Source: Candidatus Omnitrophota bacterium
GTDB taxonomy: Bacteria > Hinthialibacterota > Hinthialibacteria > Hinthialibacterales > Hinthialibacteraceae
Length of the DNA: 64,000 nucleotides
Assembly (NCBI GenBank): GCA_013177805.1
Contig: JABLXU010000001.1
Location: forward strand, 62,001-126,000
Direction of reading: 5' to 3'
Below the pieces are notes generated by a model that saw only the letters and a program-made list of their open reading frames with translations, did no database searches and was not told where the DNA came from. Positions 41,047 to 50,237 of the stretch are shown piece by piece. The position numbers were made by a program, and so were the translations under genes. How positions within the stretch are numbered: the first letter of the stretch is position 1; every line of letters starts with the position of its first letter.

Positions 41047-43587
41047 TCAATAAAGCGCCCAGTCGCTTACCGGTGTGGATTCGGTTAAATCAACCAGCAG
41101 GTGAACCGTCACGCCATTTTGATAGGTAGCCGCGGGTTCCTTGGTCACTTCGTCCCCGCCATTCGAGATGGTGTTATAAAAGAAATCGGGTACGGTTTCG
41201 CCGTTGGTTCCTCCGCTGCCGCCGTCGTATGTAATATATTCCCCGTTCAACCAGGCGATCCCGGTGTCATCCGCTTCGAGCTTCAAGGTCAGCCATTGGA
41301 TCGAATCGTATTCCACGGCGTTGAAAACCGACCGGGTGTACACCGTTTCATTTGTACTGGCCAATTGGGTTTCCCCGTTTTCGTCGGTACTGGTGCCATG
41401 CCCGATCGTGAATCCGGCGTTGGTTTGTTCGATCCAACTGGAATCGTCAAATCCCCGCTCTTGCCAGCCCGGCTCTTCCGCGCCGGTTCCATCATCGTAA
41501 TACACCACTTTCCAGCGGAAGACCGTACCCGCCGGCCAGCCGCCCGGCGCGCCGGAATCGCGCACGTAATAGTATCCATTGCTATCGGAAAGTTCGGCTG
41601 TCGCCACTAAATCGCTGCTGTCAAATCCGGCGTTCCAGAGGCCCACCGCCAACACATTCCCTTGCCGGTACAATTTCACCGGCCCTTGGAACGGAACCAT
41701 CGTGGCTTGGCCTTCCGTCTGAATATTGAACGTGCCATCGGTGCCGGAGCCGGCCCAATCGCCCCGGACGGCGCCAGCCGGTGGAGTGACATCATACGAC
41801 AAAACCGGCTGGCCGCCGGCGTTGGGAATGTTCCACACAATGCTGCCATTCTCGATCGTGAACTGGCCTTGACTGGCACTGACATTCGATAGAGCCCAGC
41901 CGGCCGGAGGAGTCTCCGTGACACGCAAATCGGGCCTTTCCCCTTCCGGCACGGTGACGGCAATCCGGATGCCGGCAACCGGGCTTCCCGGGACAAAAGC
42001 GGGCGCGGGCATTATTCGAGCGATCGTAGAAGGCTGAGGTTTGATTTGAATGATGAATATCGAACCGGGAACGTAATCCGTGGCGGCTTCGCCCGACACA
42101 TCATCCGCCCCGCCCACGGTCGTGTTATAACGGTATTCCCAGGGTTTTTCCCCATTATCCCCGGCACTGGATCCGGCGACGCCGATATACATGCCGTTTA
42201 ACCACGCGACGCCGGAATCATCCGCTTCCATTTTCAGCGTCATCCGGAAAATGGAATCCAGATTGGGGAGATCGAAAATCGATCGGGTATACACGGTTTC
42301 ATCGGCATCACTCAGCGGAGTTTCTCCGTTTTCGTAGGTTCCCGTTCCCATGCCGATGGTGAACCCCACATCGGTTTGTTCGATCCAATGACTATCGTCA
42401 TAATCTCTTTGCTGCCAGCCGGGCTCTTCCTCGCCCTGCATGCCATCCCATACGGTTATCCAGCGGAAAATCGTGCCTTGCGGCCAGCCGCCCGGCGCGC
42501 CGGAATCCCGCACATACACATTGCCATCATTGTCGCTCAATTCCGCCGTCAGAACGAGATCGCTGCTCGAACTGCTATCATTCCACACTCCGATGGCCAA
42601 CACGTTGCCGGTCCGGTACAGCGGGACGTACACTTGCACCACGGAATCCCCGCCGATCGTAAAGAATTCGTTGATCGTCCCCTCGAACACGGAATTCACA
42701 CTCGTATGGCTCGTGGCTTCGGCTTTATAGGTCAGCGTTTTCGTCCCGCTGAACTGGTTGAGGGTCCAGGTAATGACGCCGTTATCGAGCACGCCGCCGT
42801 CGCTGATCTCCGAAGCGTTCCATCCTCTTGCCACGGTTTCCCGCACGGTCACGTTTTCCGTGCCGCTTGCCAGGGATAACTGAATGCCCACATCGATCAC
42901 ATCACCCACATGAACGGCTTCTTTCGAGATCGACCGCCGGCCTTGCGTGGTCGGTGCGCCTTCAATGATGACCCGCAACTTTGGGACATTGTCACTCGCC
43001 CAGGTGGAATTGAAATCCACCCCGCCCGATCCGTTGGGAATAAAAAGCCAACCGTGATTGACTCCCCCATTCACAATTCTCTGGACGGAGGAAGTGACAT
43101 CGATATCGAGATACACACCGGTCACCGATGGAGTGGGGGTTATCGAGATCCGGTTCGGATCGTAATCCACCCCCGGCCGGGGAACGACTCCCCCATTGAA
43201 CATATCCAGATCGCCTTGATCATCGAACGGCACCAGCAAATCAAAAACCGACGCCGTGTCGCCGGGATCGGTGATATAGAGCGACAGCACGGCGCTGATC
43301 ACCGTGCTATTTGGAGGAATCTGCCCGGAAGTATTCCCAACGATATTCTCGAAGCGGATGACAAAGTAGTTGACCCCTCCCGCGTCTTCGCCATCCCATC
43401 CCCATTCCGCATCCCACCCATGAACCGCAAACGGGTCCGCGGTCGTAAAGACCGTGCCGTACGTTCCGTCGTAATCGTTCACGTACTGCTCGAAGAGGAC
43501 TACCTGCTGAGCGTGCGAGATAGGCACAATTAAAACCAAAGCAAAGACCTCAACGAGAAAGATATGTCTTTTTTTTCGGGAATTCAT
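41047..43587 (-). CDS. Large secreted beta-rich protein with duplicated domain
   Basis: About 846 residues from ATG 43587, which has AGGAG 8 bases upstream and is followed by a signal peptide (KKRHIFLVEVFALVLIV...SHAQ). Residues ~25-190 resemble a DNRLRE-type jelly-roll domain (YFVIRFENI, LYITDPGDTASVFDLLVPF, WLFIPNGSGGVDF). A ~150-residue module then occurs twice, at 42180-42626 and 41200-41675: each has LYR-GNVLA-G-WN, SSDLV-TAELSD, YVRDSGAPGGWP, EEPGWQ-R-(F/Y)DDS-WIEQT and NETVYTRS. The module looks like the galactose-binding-like lectin type. An Ig-like or beta stretch precedes each. No catalytic motif is seen; a surface or carbohydrate-binding role is inferred. Confidence 0.8.
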   Translation of the reverse strand: MNSRKKRHIFLVEVFALVLIVPISHAQQVVLFEQYVNDYDGTYGTVFTTADPFAVHGWDAEWGWDGEDAGGVNYFVIRFENIVGNTSGQIPPNSTVISAVLSLYITDPGDTASVFDLLVPFDDQGDLDMFNGGVVPRPGVDYDPNRISITPTPSVTGVYLDIDVTSSVQRIVNGGVNHGWLFIPNGSGGVDFNSTWASDNVPKLRVIIEGAPTTQGRRSISKEAVHVGDVIDVGIQLSLASGTENVTVRETVARGWNASEISDGGVLDNGVITWTLNQFSGTKTLTYKAEATSHTSVNSVFEGTINEFFTIGGDSVVQVYVPLYRTGNVLAIGVWNDSSSSSDLVLTAELSDNDGNVYVRDSGAPGGWPQGTIFRWITVWDGMQGEEEPGWQQRDYDDSHWIEQTDVGFTIGMGTGTYENGETPLSDADETVYTRSIFDLPNLDSIFRMTLKMEADDSGVAWLNGMYIGVAGSSAGDNGEKPWEYRYNTTVGGADDVSGEAATDYVPGSIFIIQIKPQPSTIARIMPAPAFVPGSPVAGIRIAVTVPEGERPDLRVTETPPAGWALSNVSASQGQFTIENGSIVWNIPNAGGQPVLSYDVTPPAGAVRGDWAGSGTDGTFNIQTEGQATMVPFQGPVKLYRQGNVLAVGLWNAGFDSSDLVATAELSDSNGYYYVRDSGAPGGWPAGTVFRWKVVYYDDGTGAEEPGWQERGFDDSSWIEQTNAGFTIGHGTSTDENGETQLASTNETVYTRSVFNAVEYDSIQWLTLKLEADDTGIAWLNGEYITYDGGSGGTNGETVPDFFYNTISNGGDEVTKEPAATYQNGVTVHLLVDLTESTPVSDWALY

Positions 43588-44526
43588 CAGCGTGCTCCTT
43601 TGTCCTTTTTGTGTATTGATAAACTCCACCATTTCCACATCAAACAATAAAGCACCACCTCCCATGCCGTCCATAATCCATCCTTCTTTCCATTGCCGGG
43701 GGCGGCGTGCCGCTAGTTCCATGCCATGATCCAAGGGGATAGGCTATCTTCTGGGATTCGGCCACACCGGAACGCCGCTGGTTCTCCTTCTAACATTTAC
43801 ATCTCCCAGTCGGACGGCCCTGCTAGGATGTTTTCAACCATAATGAATGCAATTATCATTGTCAAGAAAAAAATTAGGAGAAAAATCGGTTTGGGTATGT
43901 TCAATGATAGGTTTTCAATGATAGGTTGTTTATGCGTATTCACCGGCAAGGGGGAACTTCTTTCCGGTTTGCAGTGCTGCCTTTGAGCGCCAACGGCGCG
44001 GCATGAGTATAGCCCGGAATGTAAGCCCTGGGAGGAAAAAAAGGACAAAAGGATTGATTCCCTCTCCCTCTGGGAGAGGGTTAGGGGGAGGGATGCCCTG
44101 AAAGAGCGAAATTCATACCTTCTCGCAATGGAGTTATCTGCAATGGACTAAACAGTTACGGCAAGGGCATATAAAAAATAAAAACATAACACGCGTTGAT
44201 AAGATTGTATTGAAGGTCAATCGGATTGATTCCTGCATATACAAATTGGTGTAAAAAAATTATCAAATTCATGCAGTCATTCGCATGATAAATCCGGATC
44301 CTTCGGCCACTGCGGGTGTTTTCACGATTGGCAATCAATTGTCCAATCAAACCAACGGAATCGAACAATCCCCTCCTCTCTTCCCCAGAGAAAAAAATGT
44401 GAGAAAGGTTAGAGGATAACAAGTTCCATCCACAAGCGTGACGAAGCGGCCTGTTTATCGTTCCATAAGAAAGGTGGTACAATACCACTCCAGTCGTTCA
44501 AGACCGAAAGAATCAGGCAGGGAAGC
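43588..44526. other. Intergenic region, partly AT-rich, no credible gene
   Basis: About 940 bases between divergent genes. It contains a CCCTCTCC-type repeat (44060-44092) and a notably AT-rich stretch at ~44150-44290. Open frames here (for example 84-110 residues on the minus strand) have odd composition and no recognisable family. TACAAT at 44475-44480 could be a -10 box for the gene at 44527, with no good -35. Confidence 0.6.
44060..44092. repeat. Dispersed CCCTCTCC/GGGAGAGGG repeat, best-conserved copy
   Basis: CCCTCTCCCTCTGGGAGAGG then GTTAGGGGGAGGG: a perfect CCTCTCCC/GGGAGAGG inverted pair with a four-base centre followed by TTAGGGGGAGGG. Confidence 0.7.
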
Positions 44527-45795
44527 ATGTTTCAACGGATTTCGATTCTCACATTATGGCTGCTTATGAGCGGGCCGGCCTGGAGCGGAGGATTGCTCAT
44601 CCCCATGGACGCCGCCCAGACCGATCATCTGCGGGCCTACGGCGTCACGTACTGGGCCTTGGAGATCCCCCGCCGGTATAAAGCCGAATGGCTGCTGAAC
44701 TACCGGGGCGGCTCGTTTTTAATCCATGAAGAAACGCAAACCCGGAATTTCGCGGCCTTGCAGGGCGTATTGACCCAGCCGGTCTCGGATGGCGACATCG
44801 CCGCCATCTACCAGGAAATCGAGCAGGAAAACATGGAAATCATCCCCCTCGAGAAAGCGCCCAAGGTGGCCGTGTACACGCCGCCCAACAGCAATCCGTG
44901 GGATGATGCCGTAACCTTGGCGCTGACCTATGCCCAAATTCCCTTCGATCCTCTATGGGATCCGGATGTGCTGCGGGGCAAGTTATATCAGTACGACTGG
45001 CTGCATCTGCACCACGAGGATTTCACGGGGCAATACGGCAAGTTCTATGGCAGTTTCCGGAGCGCGGCCTGGTACCAGGAGCAGGTCCGGACCTTTCTGG
45101 CGGCCGCCCGGGAAGCCGGATTCTCCAAGGTGCAGGAACACAAGGGCGCCGTGGCCGCGGAGATTCGCAACTACGTGAAAAACGGCGGCTTCCTGTTCGC
45201 CATGTGCGCCGCCACCGATACCCTCGACATCGCCCTGGCCGCGTTGGGCGTGGATATCGTCGAAGCCCCCATCGACGGGGATGGCTTGACTCCCGGGTAT
45301 ATTGAAAAACTGAACTTCGAAAATACTTTGGCTTTTACGAATTTCACCATTATCCCCAATCCGTTGATTTACGAATTCTCCGACATCGATACCAACCCCA
45401 GCCCCTTGACCGTGGGCGAACGGTACCAGGGCGATACCTTCGCACTGTTCGACTTTTCCGCCAAGTTCGATCCAGTCCCCACCATGCTAACCCAGGATCA
45501 TGTGCGGAAAGTCAAGGATTTCTGGGGACAAACCACCGCGTTCCGGAAAAGCAAACTGAAGCCCAACGTCATCGTCTTGGCCGAGTTCCCGGGATTCGGC
45601 GTGGCCAAATACATCCACGGCGTATTGGAAAAAGGGACATTTACGTTTCTGGGCGGTCACGATCCGGAAGATCCGCAACACTTGGTGGGCGAAGGGGACA
45701 CGGATCTGTCCCAATATCCCAACTCGCCGGGATACCGCCTGATCCTGAACAACGTGCTCTTCCCCGCCGCCAAGAAAAAACCGCAAAAGACCTGA
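44527..45795 (+). CDS. Secreted protein of unknown function, possible GATase-like fold
   Basis: 422 residues with a signal peptide (ILTLWLLMSGPAWSGG) and GGGA upstream of the ATG. After the signal comes LLIPMDAAQTDHLRAYGVTY then WALE and WLLNYRGGSFLI. The rest alternates strands and helices (KVAVYTPPNSNPWDDAVTLA, YDWLHLHHEDF, NGGFLFAMCAATDTLDIALA, FTFLGGHDPED), like the amidotransferase/DUF4159-type flavodoxin-like fold. Similar proteins in databases are, to my recollection, labelled asparagine synthetase B, but no glutaminase or synthetase motif is visible, so I do not assign that. It is expected in the periplasm. It faces the spacer toward the sugar-nucleotide genes and may share no operon. 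Confidence 0.65.
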   Translation: MFQRISILTLWLLMSGPAWSGGLLIPMDAAQTDHLRAYGVTYWALEIPRRYKAEWLLNYRGGSFLIHEETQTRNFAALQGVLTQPVSDGDIAAIYQEIEQENMEIIPLEKAPKVAVYTPPNSNPWDDAVTLALTYAQIPFDPLWDPDVLRGKLYQYDWLHLHHEDFTGQYGKFYGSFRSAAWYQEQVRTFLAAAREAGFSKVQEHKGAVAAEIRNYVKNGGFLFAMCAATDTLDIALAALGVDIVEAPIDGDGLTPGYIEKLNFENTLAFTNFTIIPNPLIYEFSDIDTNPSPLTVGERYQGDTFALFDFSAKFDPVPTMLTQDHVRKVKDFWGQTTAFRKSKLKPNVIVLAEFPGFGVAKYIHGVLEKGTFTFLGGHDPEDPQHLVGEGDTDLSQYPNSPGYRLILNNVLFPAAKKKPQKT

Positions 45796-45852
45796 GGCGG
45801 TTAGGAATGCCGCAAGGAATGCCGAAAAAGAGCCGACTCCGTTTCTGCCTTC

Positions 45853-45881
45853 TTGCCGCCTGTAAACCCCTCTTGTAGGAT
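45853..45881 (+). promoter_or_regulatory. Possible sigma70 promoter of UDP-glucuronate decarboxylase gene
   Basis: TTGCCG (45853-45858), 17 bases, TAGGAT (45876-45881), 52 bases before the start at 45934. Both boxes match the consensus at four positions. Confidence 0.4.
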
Positions 45882-45933
45882 ACCCAGGGATTGTTTTTGA
45901 TTCTTTCAACCACTCTTGCCGACGGAGTACGCT

Positions 45934-46875
45934 ATGCCACGGACCTTGATCACGGGAGGCGCGGGATTTTTGGGTTCTCACTTGGCGGATGCCTTATTGG
46001 AACGCGGCCATGAAGTGATTTGCATGGACAATCTGATCACCGGCAGTCTCAGCAACATCGAACACCTCATCGGCCGCAAGGATTGCCTGTTTATTTACCA
46101 GGATGTCACCAATTATGTCCACGTGCCGGGGAAGATCGATAACATCCTGCATTTCGCCTCGCCCGCCAGTCCGGTGGATTACCTCAAACTGCCGATCCAA
46201 ACGTTGAAAGTGGGTTCCTTGGGCACCCACAAAGCCCTGGGACTGGCCAAGGAAAAAAAAGCGCGGTTCCTTCTGGCCTCCACCTCCGAGGTGTACGGCG
46301 ATCCGTTGATCCATCCCCAACATGAATCCTACTGGGGCAATGTCAATCCCATCGGCCCCCGGGGGGTGTATGACGAGGCCAAGCGGTTCGCTGAAGCCAT
46401 GACCATGGCCTATCACCGCTACCATGGCATCGACACGCGCATCGTCCGCATTTTCAATACCTACGGCCCCCGGATGCGGGTGCATGACGGGCGGGTGGTC
46501 TCGACATTCATCACCCAGGCCCTGAAAAACGAACCGCTCACCATTTTCGGCGACGGCAACCAAACCCGCTCGTTCTGCTATGTCTCCGACGAAGTGGAAG
46601 GAATCATCCGCCTCCTGGAATCAGACGAATGCATGCCGGTCAACATCGGCAATCCGGCCGAAATGACGGTGAATGAACTCAGCCAAGCCGTGCTGGAATT
46701 AACGGGATCCTCCAGTCCCATCGTATACCGGGAACTGCCGGAAGACGACCCCAAAGTCCGCCAGCCCGACATCACCCAAGCCCGCCAAAAATTGGGATGG
46801 GAACCCAAGGTTTCGCTCCAGGAGGGACTCCGGAAAACTATCGAATACTTCAAACAGAAGTTGGAACTTTCATGA
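45934..46875 (+). CDS. UDP-glucuronate decarboxylase-like NAD-dependent epimerase/dehydratase
   Basis: 313 residues from ATG 45934 (GGAG upstream). Extended SDR fold: [14 protein letters not shown] (NAD loop), [26 protein letters not shown], and the Tyr-x3-Lys pair in [11 protein letters not shown]. The runs [23 protein letters not shown] and [11 protein letters not shown] are characteristic of UDP-xylose synthases (UXS), which convert UDP-glucuronate to UDP-xylose with NAD in the cytoplasm. [16 protein letters not shown] near the C terminus is the usual ending. It provides a precursor for surface glycans. Its last 26 bases overlap tail-to-tail with the TrmN6-like gene on the other strand. 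Confidence 0.93.
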   Translation: MPRTLITGGAGFLGSHLADALLERGHEVICMDNLITGSLSNIEHLIGRKDCLFIYQDVTNYVHVPGKIDNILHFASPASPVDYLKLPIQTLKVGSLGTHKALGLAKEKKARFLLASTSEVYGDPLIHPQHESYWGNVNPIGPRGVYDEAKRFAEAMTMAYHRYHGIDTRIVRIFNTYGPRMRVHDGRVVSTFITQALKNEPLTIFGDGNQTRSFCYVSDEVEGIIRLLESDECMPVNIGNPAEMTVNELSQAVLELTGSSSPIVYRELPEDDPKVRQPDITQARQKLGWEPKVSLQEGLRKTIEYFKQKLELS

Positions 46876-47473
46876 GGAGAAGGCGGATGCCATCGTTCCG
46901 TTTCCGCACTCCGGTGTGAATCTCTTCTTTGATGATCTCGAAATCCTGTTCCCGCGCCCGGGTGTACACTTCACGCGCGCGGGTGGCGGGATACACGACT
47001 GCCAGCAGGCCGCCGCCTTTCACGAGGCCCCGGGCGGCTTCCATCAATTGCTCCGGGGGGAGCTCCCGGTCTTGCCGGGATAGATGGCGGAAAACTACGG
47101 GCGAAGGCCGGGAGGCTTTCGCGGAGAAAAACGGGGGATTGCTCAACAACACATCGAATTGCGGCTCCGTGTCCACCATTTCGCGCACATCGGCTTTTCG
47201 AAACCGGATCGGAGGCAGATACCCGCTCCAGATTGCTATCAAGGTCCGGTAGTTTTGCTCCGCCGCCCGCACCGCCGCGGGATCGATGTCCACGCCCACG
47301 ATCTCCCGGCAATAGGGATGCTTCCATCCCAAGACCAGGGAAATATAACCGGTGCCGCACCCCGCTTCCAAGACCCGGTCCCCCGCGCGCAAGGGGACAA
47401 ACGCGGTCAACAATTGACTCTCCAAAGACGGGCGGAGAGAGTCAAAAAAATGTTGAATGTCCACCATCGTCAT
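46850..47473 (-). CDS. TrmN6-like class I methyltransferase
   Basis: 207 residues. SAM-binding [15 protein letters not shown] (~residues 35-49), GVDIDPAAV, and the catalytic-type SNPPFF (~residue 117), which marks N-methyltransferases that modify an amino group; the closest layout is tRNA1(Val) m6A37 methyltransferase (TrmN6) or its relatives (HemK-like). The start lies one base after the epimerase stop, so the two are co-transcribed. A possible shorter start at 47467 (MVDI) exists. It overlaps the UDP-glucuronate decarboxylase gene by 26 bases. Confidence 0.82.
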   Translation of the reverse strand: MTMVDIQHFFDSLRPSLESQLLTAFVPLRAGDRVLEAGCGTGYISLVLGWKHPYCREIVGVDIDPAAVRAAEQNYRTLIAIWSGYLPPIRFRKADVREMVDTEPQFDVLLSNPPFFSAKASRPSPVVFRHLSRQDRELPPEQLMEAARGLVKGGGLLAVVYPATRAREVYTRAREQDFEIIKEEIHTGVRKRNDGIRLLLMKVPTSV

Positions 47474-47474
47474 G

Positions 47475-48587
47475 TCAGGTCAATCCGTGTTTTGCCAGCT
47501 CGAAGGCGGCTTGTTCAAACCGGTCCTCCGGCTGAATCGTGCGGGACCATTCCACCACTTCCGCCAATCCTTCCCGAAGAGCGACGCGAGGCTGGAATCC
47601 CAAGGTTTCCCGGATCTTCGTGATATCCGCCGTGCAGTGGCGGGTGTCGTTTTTCCGGAATTGACGGGTGATGTGCGGAGCGATGCCCACACCGTAAATT
47701 TCCGCCAACATTTCCGCGATTTGGCGGATGGAGGTGGCGGTCCCCGTCCCCACGTTGAAAACCTGATAATCGGCCGCGTCCTGCTCCATGGCCAGGCAAT
47801 TCGCCCGCACGATATCGTGGACCGAAATGAAGTCGCGGGTTTGCCAGCCGTCTTCGTAAAGCACCGGCGGCCGGCCATGCGCCAGCCGGGCCATAAAAAT
47901 AGCGATCACCCCCGTGTAAGGATTGGTTTGCGATTGCCGGGGGCCATACACATTGAAATACCGGAGGGCCACCGTGGGGATGCCATAGGTGGCGCCAATC
48001 CCCAGCGCCATTTCTTCCTGATCGCGTTTGGTCAAGGCGTAGATCACCCGGCAGGTCAGCGGGGTGGTTTCCACTGTGGGGACCGGTTTCATCACCGCGC
48101 CGCACTGCGGGCATTCATGCTCCCACCGCTCGGCCCGGAGTTGTTCTTCCCGGCGGTATTCCGGTTTGACCAGCCCATGCGTGGGGCATTCGCAATTCCC
48201 CTCGCCATAACAGGTCTGGGAAGATGCGATGATCAACTTGCGCACCGAATGCTTGGTGTTGACCAGCAGATCCAACAGATTGGCCGTCCCGCCGGTATTC
48301 ACATCCACGTAATGTTTAATCCGGTATTGGGACTGCCCCACGCCCACCGCCGCCGCTTTGTGAAAGATGATTTCCTGGCCTTGAATGGCTTTCCGCAACG
48401 CCTCGATATCCCGCACGTCTCCCTGGATGAATTCCGCCTCCGGATTCAGATACGCGGGCTTCTCCCCGCCGGGATGAACCTGGGGATCCAACACGTCAAA
48501 AATCCGCACCGTGTGGCCCCGGCGGAGCATTTCATCCACAATGTAGGAACCGATAAATCCCGCGCCCCCGGTGACTAAAATCTTCAT
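47475..48587 (-). CDS. NAD-dependent sugar-nucleotide epimerase with Cys-rich insert
   Basis: 370 residues of the extended SDR family: GGAGFIGSYIVDEM (NAD loop), HKAAAVGVGQSQ, SSQTCYGEG, catalytic Tyr/Lys in VIYALTKRDQEE, and RYFNVYGPRQSQTNPYTGV. A Cys-containing insertion (GNCECPTHG, HECPQCGAVMKP) of ~40 residues near residues 130-170 has zinc-ribbon-like CxxC spacing; it is seen in some epimerases and probably binds metal. Reaction: probably UDP- or GDP-sugar 4-epimerisation or 4,6-dehydration-type step; the exact sugar is not clear. It is the first gene of a two-gene transcript with the TrmN6-like gene. Confidence 0.88.
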   Translation of the reverse strand: MKILVTGGAGFIGSYIVDEMLRRGHTVRIFDVLDPQVHPGGEKPAYLNPEAEFIQGDVRDIEALRKAIQGQEIIFHKAAAVGVGQSQYRIKHYVDVNTGGTANLLDLLVNTKHSVRKLIIASSQTCYGEGNCECPTHGLVKPEYRREEQLRAERWEHECPQCGAVMKPVPTVETTPLTCRVIYALTKRDQEEMALGIGATYGIPTVALRYFNVYGPRQSQTNPYTGVIAIFMARLAHGRPPVLYEDGWQTRDFISVHDIVRANCLAMEQDAADYQVFNVGTGTATSIRQIAEMLAEIYGVGIAPHITRQFRKNDTRHCTADITKIRETLGFQPRVALREGLAEVVEWSRTIQPEDRFEQAAFELAKHGLT

Positions 48588-49096
48588 CTAATTCTCCGTT
48601 GAGAATGATCAAACCAACCAATTTTACTATCCATGAATAATTACATATCAGTTAATAATATTTAACCCTACCAATTTTGTGGATTCCGTTCAAGACAGAC
48701 AGAACCAGGATTAATTAAAAAAGTTTTCCAGAGTTATCCGGTAAGGCGCTGAATTCCACCTTACCAGGGACCGGCCATCAACGGCAATCCAATGGAATCC
48801 CATCGCAATCAACCCCGGATTCTCGATTCCACTGGGTATGGGACAAGGGAAAACGAACGGCGTTCCATTATGATTTCAAACCAAAAATTGGAAACACTAT
48901 CTTTTTTTGCATTCCAAAGGAACGCCCTTTTTCAGGAACAGCACGATAACCAGCCCGGATCGCTGCCCAGGTTCCCGCATCTCCGGCAAGCACCTTCCCG
49001 GATGATCCGGTTTTCTTTCCTTCCTCACCGGGATTTCAGGGGTATCATCTACCCATCTCGCTTGGTGACCAACACGATAGAAACCAGAATTGTCCT
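48588..49096. other. Intergenic region upstream of obgE, AT-rich in part
   Basis: 509 bases between the divergent epimerase and obgE genes, with no credible gene. The part at 48610-48735 is AT-rich (AATAATTACATATCAGTTAA, TAATATTTAACCC, TTAATTAAAAAAG) and is the likely location of the promoters for both strands, but no clean -35/-10 pair stands out. ObgE has no strong ribosome site immediately before 49097. Confidence 0.6.
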
Positions 49097-50149
49097 ATGG
49101 CCTATTTGGAAGGAAAATTTATCGACCGGGTGAAGATCCGTCTCAAAGCCGGAGACGGAGGTGATGGCATCGTTTCGTTCCGTCATGAAAAATACGTCCC
49201 CTTCGGAGGGCCGGACGGAGGAGACGGGGGAGACGGGGGATCCATCGTGCTGCGGGTAAACCCCGGCCTGAATACCCTGGAAAAATTGCATACCCAGCCT
49301 TTTTACCGGGCCGAAAATGGTTCGCCGGGAGGGAAAAACAACCGCACCGGCGCCAACGGCAGAGACATTGTGCTGGAAGTGCCCCCCGGAACCATAGTGA
49401 AAAACCTGGACACCGGCGAAATTCTGATGGACCTGGATCAACCCGGAGCCGAAGCGGTGGTGGTCCGCGGCGGCCGTGGAGGAAAAGGAAACACGCGGTT
49501 CGCCACCGCGACCAACCAAGCGCCCCGCAAATGCACGCCCGGCAAGCCGGGGGAAGAAATCACGGCCTTGCTGGAACTGAAAATGGTGGCGCACGTGGGA
49601 CTGATCGGCCTGCCTAACGCGGGCAAATCCACCCTGATCTCCGCGATCACGGGCGCGCGGCCCCGCATCGCGGATTATCCTTTCACCACCTTGTACCCGG
49701 TTTTGGGAACCCTCACCCTTCCGGAGGGCGGGGGCATTGTCATCGCCGATATTCCCGGCATCATCCAGGGCGCGCATGAAGGTCTGGGCCTGGGCCTGGA
49801 TTTCCTCCGGCATATCGAACGGACCCGGCTGCTGGTGTACGTCATTGAAATATCTCCGCTCGATCCTTCCGCTCCTCCCGCCACCTTACGGGATTTGCAG
49901 CACGAGATCCGCCAATACGATCCCGCGATCCTGGAACGTCCCTTCCTCGTGGCGCTCAACAAGGCTGATCTGCTGACCGGCGAGGAAGAGAAAAACCTGG
50001 TCCGGGATCTTTTCTGCCAGGAACATCCAGATATTCCGCCGGAAACCGTATGGGTCATTTCCGCGTTGACCCGGGAAGGAACCGGCGAGCTGCGCGAACG
50101 GATCGTTTCGCTCTACCAGGAAGAATTCGGACAGGCAGCCCCCCGCTGA
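49097..50149 (+). CDS. obgE: Obg-family GTPase CgtA/ObgE
   Basis: 350 residues, close to the family core. The Gly-rich Obg domain is intact (KIRLKAGDGGDGIVSFRHEK, GGPDGGDGGDGGSIVL, ENGSPGGKNNRTGANG), then the G domain from ~160: G1 GLPNAGKST, G2 region DYPFTTL, G3 DIPGII, G4 NKAD, G5-like ISALT. It binds GTP and assists 50S ribosome assembly and stress signalling. No C-terminal OCT extension. 88 bases upstream of proB, a pairing common in many bacteria, often in operons with rpl/rpm genes that are absent here. The start has no clear ribosome site. Confidence 0.97.
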   Translation: MAYLEGKFIDRVKIRLKAGDGGDGIVSFRHEKYVPFGGPDGGDGGDGGSIVLRVNPGLNTLEKLHTQPFYRAENGSPGGKNNRTGANGRDIVLEVPPGTIVKNLDTGEILMDLDQPGAEAVVVRGGRGGKGNTRFATATNQAPRKCTPGKPGEEITALLELKMVAHVGLIGLPNAGKSTLISAITGARPRIADYPFTTLYPVLGTLTLPEGGGIVIADIPGIIQGAHEGLGLGLDFLRHIERTRLLVYVIEISPLDPSAPPATLRDLQHEIRQYDPAILERPFLVALNKADLLTGEEEKNLVRDLFCQEHPDIPPETVWVISALTREGTGELRERIVSLYQEEFGQAAPR

Positions 50150-50237
50150 GGATTTAAGGTCCAGCCAATTCCGGTTACACTTTTATTGATCTAGTCAACG
50201 ACACGCTACAGAGAAAGTCCGCCCGCATTGAACAGCC

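Noticed and set aside
44156..44488. 110-residue minus-strand ORF in the AT-rich spacer
   Set aside because: No recognisable family and no ribosome site; AT-rich composition gives no coding signal I can trust.
44527..45795. Asparagine synthetase B function
   Set aside because: Database-style naming recalled for similar proteins, but no glutaminase Cys or synthetase PP-loop is present.
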